A stretch of DNA of 64,000 bases from Erodium maritimum (lineage: Eukaryota; Streptophyta; Magnoliopsida; Geraniales; Geraniaceae). The notes under the pieces are model-generated. The model did not search any database and was not told where the DNA came from. It saw only the letters and a program-made list of their open reading frames with translations. Numbering within the stretch: the stretch's first letter is position 1; the number at the start of each line of letters is the position of its first letter. The stretch is from positions 126,635,203-126,699,202 of the forward strand of contig OY997588.1 in assembly GCA_963921825.1 (NCBI GenBank). The letters are read 5' to 3'. Shown piece by piece: positions 56,365-64,000 of the stretch. A program made the position numbers and the translations under genes.

Positions 56365-56606
56365 CTATATCTTATAACCCGGATAATTCCAGGGAGAGTG
56401 TAGGGGGTCGTTCCCTATTCCAACTGTGTTGAGTATGGATGTTCTTTTGAGTTTTCCACGTTTGGACTTTATCGATATTGGTGTGTCAAACCAGACGGTC
56501 GAAGGAGTATGCCAGGGAAAAGAAGAGGTTGAGAACCAGAGCGCTAATAATTCATTAGGACTTGGTTGTGGCTCCGCTCCTCTGTGACACCCCACGGTGT
56601 CCTGGA
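56365..56606 (-). CDS. Small open frame of unknown nature, possibly a terminal exon
   Basis: A minus-strand frame of about 77 codons ends at 56365 with NDPLHSPWNYPGYKI. It contains a basic stretch (KSKRGKLKRTS). There is no ATG upstream before an in-frame TGA; the frame opens only with GTG or by splicing. An AATAAA on the same strand about 90 bp past the stop (near 56275) is where a poly(A) signal would be expected. That makes a real 3' exon possible. I recognise no family. Confidence 0.25.
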
Positions 56607-56639
56607 CGACTCATGACGACCCGCGAGGCAACTGACCGT

Positions 56640-57056
56640 ACCTTGTTCTCTCGAAACCATCAAGTAATGGATTTAATCCATAATTAAATAATTAATTAAA
56701 AATCAAGTAACTCATAATAATTAACAAAGAAAGATAAAAGTAATTTTTTAATTGATATAAAAAAGTTCATTCAAATTTGAAAGGAAAAAATAATCCGTTC
56801 ATGTCAATTATTAGTTTTTACTAACGAAAATGTATTCATGATTTGGAAACATTGACATTTAACCCTCGTAATTATATTTCACCAAAACTAAACCAAACCC
56901 CATTAAATTTGGTTTAGGAGCTTTCTGGTTCGCACACAAGAACAAGAGTTGGGTTTTAGGATTCAAAGCATTTCGTCTCTTTCAGTTCGCTTCCCAAAGA
57001 GATAACCCCCAAACAAGCAACAGTTCTTCCAACCTCAGAAACTCCGCTCTCTGTCC
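56640..57056 (+). promoter_or_regulatory. Upstream region and leader of the chloroplast HSP90 gene
   Basis: A/T-rich sequence to about 56880, then a C/T/A-rich stretch (56930-57056) typical of a plant 5' leader. The start ATG at 57057 lies in TCCATGGCT. I could not identify an unambiguous TATA box or a full heat-shock element, so regulation cannot be read from sequence alone. Confidence 0.4.
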
Positions 57057-60000
57057 ATGGCTCCTGTTCTGAGCAGAAGCTTGGCCGGTGCTTCTCTCGC
57101 TGCTGTTCCATCTTCACGCTTCTGCAGGAGAAACTATAATGAAGTCTTCAACTTGACGACTGGTTTCGTGCCCCGTAATGGCCTCAGAAGCGGCTTGCCT
57201 TCTTCTGGGTTGAAATGGAAGCTTGAGAAGAAGAACGACCGAATTGCAGTACGGTGCGAGGCCGCCGTGGCGGAGAAGGAGGCTACCCAAGGTTCTGGCG
57301 AGAAATTCGAGTACCAGGCTGAGGTGCTTGTCTCTCCTCCTACCTTGAAGTTTGCATTTCTAAGTTTTAGCTCATTCATATGTGTTTCATCCATTTTTGT
57401 TATAATAGAGACTTTTGGGTGTAGATAAATTCATTTTTTTCTCGTGAAATTTGTGAATTTATCTGCTTACTATGTGAATAAATGTGAAGTATTAAGTTTT
57501 TGTGATGTTGGTATTAAAGAGATAGCCCGTTATTGGCGTTTTGGTGATTGACGAAATGGAATTGGTTAAAATGGTTGCAGGTGAGCAGACTCATGGATTT
57601 GATTGTTCACAGTTTGTATAGCCACAAGGAGGTGTTCCTTCGAGAGCTTGTGAGGTCAGTATCTGCATTCTCTTTTTCCTTGGGTGGGGCATGAGAGCAT
57701 GTCTATGTGCATAGATCGAACTTTTTTGGCAACTCTTTTTAGATAATCTGGTTGATTTTTGTAATGCAGTAACGCTAGTGATGCTCTGGATAAGCTGCGA
57801 TTCTTAAGTGTGACCGAGCCCTCACTTCTTGGAGATGCTGGGGACCTAGAGATACGAATCAAACCTGATGTCGACAATGGGACTATCACTATAACGTATG
57901 TGTACTGTGTTTTTATTTTGTCTTTTTCTATGGATAGATAAGATGGAATTATAGTTTGAGAAAGTCATCTGAATTCGCAGAGATACTGGCATTGGTATGA
58001 CCAAAGAGGATCTTGTTGATTGTCTCGGGACCATTGCCCAGAGTGGCACTTCGAAATTTTTGAATGCTCTGAAGGTATTTATGACTTCTTAATGTACTGT
58101 GAATCGATATTGTATTCCCTCGTTGAATACTAAGATTATTCAAGTGTTGTTCTATTTGCAGGAAAATAAGGATCTTGGAGCAGATAACGGTTTAATTGGG
58201 CAATTTGGTGTTGGATTCTATTCTGCTTTTCTTGTAGCTGAAAAGGTGATCTCTACACTGCTAAAGTATTTTTGTATTATATTTTTGTAGTTATCTGTTT
58301 CCAACTAACAGTTTTGATATGAAATTGCTGATGGATATTTATTGTATGTACCCTTTATATGGTTAGGTTGTTGTATCAACAAAGAGCCCAAGGTCAGATA
58401 AGCAATATGTATGGGAATCTGAAGCTGACAGCTCCTCTTACGTGATTAGGGAGGAAACTGATCCAGAAAAGATGCTACGGCGTGGAACACAAATAACTCT
58501 CCATCTGAGGGTAGTGCTTCTCTTTCTCTAGTTACTTTTAATACCTTTTATTTAGACATAATTATTTAACATAGGGAATTCATTAGCGTGCTTTTTGGGA
58601 CTTTAGACGACTACATAATACATTTGATGTGCTAATATGTCACTCTATCTGAATGATATGCCTAATGTTACATTATTAGGATTGTCCGGTCCAGTCATGC
58701 GCTCAAATGCATCTAATTATCTCAAATGTATAGGTTTTGGATAACCTCTTGAAATTATTCCGGGCCAATATAGAAAAATATTGATGAGAAATGATAACTT
58801 GTTTCCTGGATTTGTCACTCTTAGAACTTTATAATATTTTTAACATTATGATATTTTCTTGCAGCCTGATGATAAGTACGAGTTCTCGGACCCAACCAGA
58901 ATTCAGAGTTTGGTGAAGAATTATTCACAGTTTGTCTCCTTCCCCATCTATACATGGCAAGAGAAATCAAGGACGGTAGAGGTGAGAATGCATCTTCCTC
59001 TTGTTATACAATTTGATTCTTCCCCTAGCAAGCAGGAGCTTGTATAAGAGAAATATGTAATATTTGTTGCTTTAGGATGGTCAGTTGCTCCTCTCTGTAA
59101 TGCACTTGTGATCCCACACCCCCCTGGCTTTCTGCGTATGAAAATTGGTTCATGATGATGCTGATGTGTATCTAGTATTAACTGTCATTTAAAAGTTATG
59201 GTTGCTAGCATTGTATTTTCTGTTACCTTCACGAGCTTAAACCTTACATCTGTGTGCATGGGTTGTTGCTGACTTTGTGTTCTCTATCTAATACTATAAC
59301 TAATAGTTGTGGGTACTGGTAAAATACATACTTTCAGCCTTTTATATTTTAAATTGATGATTTGAGCAGGTGGAAGAGGAAGTTGAACCCACAGAAGGAG
59401 AAGAGCCGAAGGCAGAGGTATCCAACATTGTATATATGGTTATGGGCGTTATTTTTTTCAGTATCAGTGTCAATAACAGATTGATTTATAGGGAGAGAAG
59501 GAAAAGAAGAAGAAGACTAAAACAGAAAAGTACTGGGATTGGGAGCTGGCCAATGAGACAAAACCAATATGGGTGAGTGCCCCATTAGAGGATTCTGTTA
59601 TATGTGTGGCATCCACATCAATTCACAAGGAAAATATTTGAATGCTTTTATTCTTGCTGATTATTTGAACTTCTGTTACGTGGTAATATCTCTTATTTTT
59701 ACCACTTCCATTCTTCTATGTAGATGCGTAGTCCTAAAGAAGTTGAAAAAGAAGAATACGAAGAATTCTACAAGAAGACTTTTAATGAGTTTTTGGATCC
59801 ACTTACACATGTTCACTTCACTACTGAGGTATTTCAACAATTTTAAATTGTGATTATATCATTGTAGGTGTGCTTTTAGAAGTTTTAACTCACTTTTCTA
59901 ACGCCGTGCAGGGAGAGGTGGAGTTTAGAAGTGTTCTGTACATCCCAGGAATGGGGCCTCTTAACAATGAGGAGATGACAAATCCTAAAACAAAGAACAT

Positions 60001-62878
60001 ACGGTTGTATGTAAAGCGTGTATTTATCTCTGATGATTTTGATGGAGAGCTGGTACGTGCTGTTCTTAAGACTATCAAGATGCTTAACCACCTATTCAAT
60101 TCGTCACATTAAGCACGCTTAACTGTAATTTCAAAATAGTTATTCCAAATCTTAAATAATTCATTTGTATGTTGAAGGTGTCCTTCCTCATTTTCTCTCT
60201 GCACCTTTATTTTACATCTACAGTATGGAGTATAAGAGCTTTAACTTTTAATCTTGAAGTCTCTGATTGTAAATGAGATATATTTATCTACATGCGATTC
60301 CCAATGAAATATAGAGCACTAACAATTGCATTGGAATTTGGAGTGGTGCCTCTATTTGTCTGCCACGCAAGTACACCTTGGATGTAGTATTTAGGTGTTG
60401 TTCGTGGATGCTAAATAATAGGAGCAGGAGCAGGAACGGTGTGATGTTCTCTTGTTTAATTTAAAAGAAGAGAAAGTGAGAAACTGAAGTTTTAAGATCT
60501 GTTGGTGTATAATGATTAAAAGGTTTGTTTCTTTATTGCGGGATCTTCTTTTCTGCAATGTATACAGAATGGATGTCAGAATAGATTGGTTTAATTCATC
60601 AGAGCATTAAAGAAAATACTAGTATCTCTGTACTGTGATTTTATATTTCAGTGAAATGGAACCATTTCAAGGTTTAGAACATCACTAGTTCGTATTCAGA
60701 GCACTACACAATAGCAGTCAGATAGGCACATATGCATTGAGTATTCAGTTCCATATTTCAAGAGATTTTGTGGTCTATTTGCAGTTCCCACGGTACTTGA
60801 GCTTTGTGAAGGGTGTGGTGGATTCAAATGATCTCCCTCTTAACGTCTCTCGGGAAATTCTGCAAGAAAGCCGAATTGTAAGAAAGTCAAACTTTTCCCT
60901 TTATGACAAAACATATGTACTCTAATTCATTAATGTGAAATAATTTAGGTAATCTCAAGTAACCACTAGTATTTTTCAAGATAATTTTTTGTTTTCTTTG
61001 TGGTTGTCCAGCTAAGTGAATTATTGGGATGCTTTTGTTTTTGTGTGATCCAGGTAAGGATAATGAGAAAGAGACTTGTCAGGAAAACATTTGACATGAT
61101 TCAAGATATTGCTGACAGTGAAAATAAGGAGGTAGGTGGATATAATCTTTCTTTTTATAGTTTGAGTGGAGATAGGCTATTATATTGCCAATATGATTTA
61201 TTTAAATCCATGTCCAGGACTACAAGAAATTTTGGGAGAACTTTGGCCGGTTTGTGAAGCTAGGATGCATTGAAGATACTGGGAATCACAAGCGCATAAC
61301 TCCTCTGTTGCGGTTTCACACATCAAAAAGTGGGGACGAGCTAAGAAGCTTAGATGCTTATGTGGAGAACATGGGTGAAAAACAAAATGCCATATATTAT
61401 TTAGCAGCCGACAGTTTAAAAAGTGCCAACACTGCTCCATTCTTGGAGAAATTGCTTCAAAAGGATATAGAGGTATGTGCTTTATTTCTGATGACAGTAT
61501 GGGAAACTAAATTTCTATTCTGTTTTCTTTGGGCACTAGTATCATGTAAAGTATTTTTGGGGGTGTTTGAACAATTTGCTAATCTTGGGATGATGATTAA
61601 GTAACTCTGATGGTGTCTAAACTTGTTAGAACAAATTTCTATTCGTTTTGTTTGCAAATATTCTTACATCCCAGGTTATACTTGTTTAAAGATATATTTT
61701 TGTTCTGGTTGCTGATGTAGCTTCTTTGTTTAGGTCCTATATTTGATTGAACCTATCGATGAAGTAGCAATCCAAAATCTTCAGACTTTCAAGGAAAAGA
61801 AATTTGTGGATATCAGCAAGGAAGATTTAGAGCTAGGTTAGTTATCATTTTCTGTTTTGCCATTTGTTCTCTCTAGTATGCTGGTATTATAGTTCTCAAC
61901 ATTCTGTTATATTGCTTGACCTTTTCATCTCCATTTTGGCTTATGACATGATTTGTAACGCAGGAGATGAGGATGAGGTCAAAGATAGGGAGACCAAGCA
62001 AGAATTCATTCTGCTCTGTGATTGGGTAAAGCAACAACTTGGTGAAAAAGTTGCCAAGGTCCAAGTTTCCAAACGTCTAAGCTCGTCTCCTTGCGTCCTT
62101 GTTTCCGGAAAGTTTGGATGGTCTGCCAATATGGAGAGGTCAGTCTCTCAGTTTGAAATGCAAATCTCGTTACAAGGAGCAGAACGTGCTCTTCGTCCAT
62201 AAGCTTTCATCGATATCTGATGTGTCTTTCCCTTTTGTAGGTTAATGAAGGCACAGACACTTGGAGATGCTTCAAGTTTGGAGTTCATGAGAGGAAGGAG
62301 GATATTGGAGATCAATCCAGATCATCCCATCATAAAAGACCTAAATGTTAGTTCATTCATTCTATTTGGTCTGAATGTAGGTCTATTCTATTGAGTGCAA
62401 GAACTTAATCGAATATAATAAGCAAGTACAAAGAAAGATCCCTAAAACATATGGAAGCTGAATTTGAATTTCATCTACTATTTTCACTTGCAGGCTGCAT
62501 GCAAGAATGCACCTGATAGTGCAGAGGCTAAGAGAGCTGTGGATCTCCTATATGACACAGCATTGATATCCAGTGGCTTCTCGGTAAGTAGAACCAACCT
62601 ATAGCATCTCTTCATGTTGTATCCACGACTTTGTGAATGAGTCATGTTCTGTCTCTTATATACAGCCTGAAAGTCCTGCTGAGTTGGGGAACAAGATATA
62701 TGAGATGATGACAATGGCTCTTGGGGGGAAATGGGGTAGATCAGAGGGGGATGAGTCAGAGGCTGCTCAAGTAGAAGATAGTGCAACAGAACCTGACGCA
62801 GGCATTAAAGGAGCTCCTGAGACTGAGGTGATCGAACCCTCTGAAGTAAGAATAGAGAGTGATCCTTGGAGTGATTAA
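57057..62878 (+). CDS. HSP90.5: Chloroplast heat shock protein 90 (HSP90.5/HSP90C type)
   Basis: Nineteen exons: 57057-57323, 57581-57654, 57770-57895, 57981-58074, 58162-58245, 58367-58510, 58865-58981, 59370-59417, 59492-59572, 59724-59828, 59912-60052, 60785-60877, 61054-61131, 61218-61472, 61734-61836, 61964-62138, 62241-62346, 62494-62583, 62666-62878. The total is 2394 nt, 797 residues, all junctions GT-AG. The N-terminus is Ser/Arg-rich with few acids, a plastid transit peptide of roughly 60 residues. The GHKL ATPase domain has [10 protein letters not shown] with E111, N115 in SNASDAL, D157 in DTGIGM, and [11 protein letters not shown] (200-210). A short charged linker ([14 protein letters not shown]) replaces the long cytosolic one. 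The middle domain has the ATPase-activating Arg in [12 protein letters not shown] (R450). It ends DPWSD, not MEEVD, as expected of the plastid form. The protein is a dimeric ATP-driven stromal chaperone, known in plants to act in plastid biogenesis and protein import. No defect seen. Confidence 0.96.
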
Positions 62879-64000
62879 GCAAACGGAGAAAAATTGGATG
62901 TTACTTGTGCTGCAATGCATATCAATCAGGAGAGGGAGAGGAGAGAGAGCACATCACACAAGTGGATTTGTCATATGGTTCCTAAATTTTGTCCTGATAG
63001 TTGATAATTGGTTAGAATTAGAACTATGGTTGATTTTTATCCATATTATTTACTCTCTACTTCTCTATCCCTCTTTCGACATACTTTTGGTTAACCTGCT
63101 ACCTTATTTTATTGTTTGTTTTTGCCTAGGTTTTGTCCAGATTTTTATTTATGAATAATTCAAAAAGAGAGGAAGTCTTTGATATCTCATTTGCACTTGG
63201 CTTCCCAAAATATGGGTTCCATTGTCTTTGGTAATGTTGCCATCATATCTTGCTCCAATTCTCATGAAATTTAACTACTTCAATCATTTCAGCTTATTAT
63301 TGTTCTTAATACTTGTGAGTACTTGGAGAATTCATCATCCCTTTGGAGATGTTTTCTGGTACATCTTGTAATATCTCTTCTTCGTTTATTTGGAGATGGT
63401 TTTTAGTACATTTTGTAATATCGCTTAGTTTCCCAACGTCTCTGGTTGATTGTTTATGAATGGTAGTGGCTATGTCTTATACTAATATCATTGATTAGTT
63501 GAACACTTGAATTTAATATCTACTTCAGTGGTTGTGGTTGTAATATATGAGTTGATACTGTCAAATATAGAAGATCAAAGTGCTTGCTTTGTTTTACATA
63601 TAGTACTAAGTAATACTGATTCAGAAACGATGACAACAGATATGCATGTTTTCTAACATTTGGTGGGATACTAGATTGCTTTGGTCGCAGAAAATAGCCT
63701 TGTCAATCAACTAAATTTCCACATAAATAATCATAATTGGGAGTAGTTTGGAGTATTAAAACGATAATGAAGTTGAAAGTAGAAACAAGAAATAGATAAA
63801 AAAAGAAGAAAGTGAGCATTGATTTGATCTGTAATAACTAGCCATCCATCATGATCAGAATGAGTTAGCACCGAGAGTGAAAGCTTAAAGAAACCAATAA
63901 CTTGTACCTGTATCACTGTATATATTAATTGGTCAATGACCTTGTCCAATGCAGTGTATGCTGAACGAGTCTCCTGATCCTTTCTTTCTTTCCTAAATAC
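62879..64000 (+). other. 3' UTR of HSP90 and downstream spacer
   Basis: The first 250-300 bases are T-rich and probably transcribed as 3' UTR; AATAATTC near 63155 is a weak poly(A)-signal candidate. From about 63300 to the window end the sequence is A/T-rich spacer. Two similar lines with GGAGATG and TTTGTAATATC (63340-63425) form a small local duplication. No further gene is seen. Confidence 0.45.

Noticed and set aside
57134-57394. Minus-strand frame over HSP90 exon 1
   Set aside because: It is antisense to the transit peptide and first exon of a well-supported gene and has no features of its own.

Overview
The window is nuclear DNA of a flowering plant, probably a eudicot. The evidence is GT-AG genes of plant type, a chloroplast-type HSP90 with a transit peptide, plant copia, LINE, MULE and PIF/Harbinger elements, and AAACCCTA-type leaders. 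I cannot name the species. Only two genes look intact. One is an ABHD17-like alpha/beta hydrolase (13034-14744, + strand, 6 exons, 371 codons). The other is a chloroplast HSP90 of the HSP90.5/HSP90C type (57057-62878, + strand, 19 exons, 797 codons). Almost everything else is transposable elements, many with readable ends and target-site duplications (TSDs).

Layout. 1-10057: two copies of a non-coding LINE-like retroposon, a decayed LINE with RRM-type ORF1 and endonuclease/RT ORF2, an LTR fragment, and a MULE nested in a MULE. 10796-12653: a PIF/Harbinger element with a broken transposase. 13034-14744: ABHD17-like gene. 15335-20430: a LINE RNase H relic, an ORF1-only LINE (17415-19266) and a PIF transposase relic. 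20641-54189: one old copia element on the minus strand, inflated to 33.5 kb by insertions. These include a second ORF1-only LINE, a solo LTR and a 26-kb chain of TIR transposons (27971-54022). 54195-56600: unassigned, probably TE-derived. 57057-62878: HSP90. 62879-64000: 3' flank.

The chain is the most unusual structure. Eight TIR elements (G, A1, B, C, D, E, A2, F) lie end to end, separated only by (TA)n tracts, inside the (TA)-rich part of the old copia 5' LTR. Five of the six TIR types place three copies of a short type-specific motif at about +14, +32 and +40, and the sixth (B) is close. In B, C, D, E and F/G the interior is filled with degenerate repeats of the same motif core. Two elements (G and F) carry a captured fragment of an NADP-malate dehydrogenase gene with its intron. 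The chain also holds a younger copia (two 429-bp LTRs with 6 differences), three of the four long solo LTRs of one family, and a MITE.

The four solo LTRs (2.4-3.2 kb) each have a perfect 5-bp TSD. They appear to be transcribed on the minus strand, with a TATA box about 170 bp from one end in three copies and a conserved splice-acceptor-like site near the other. The two host genes stand outside the nest and show no sign of damage.
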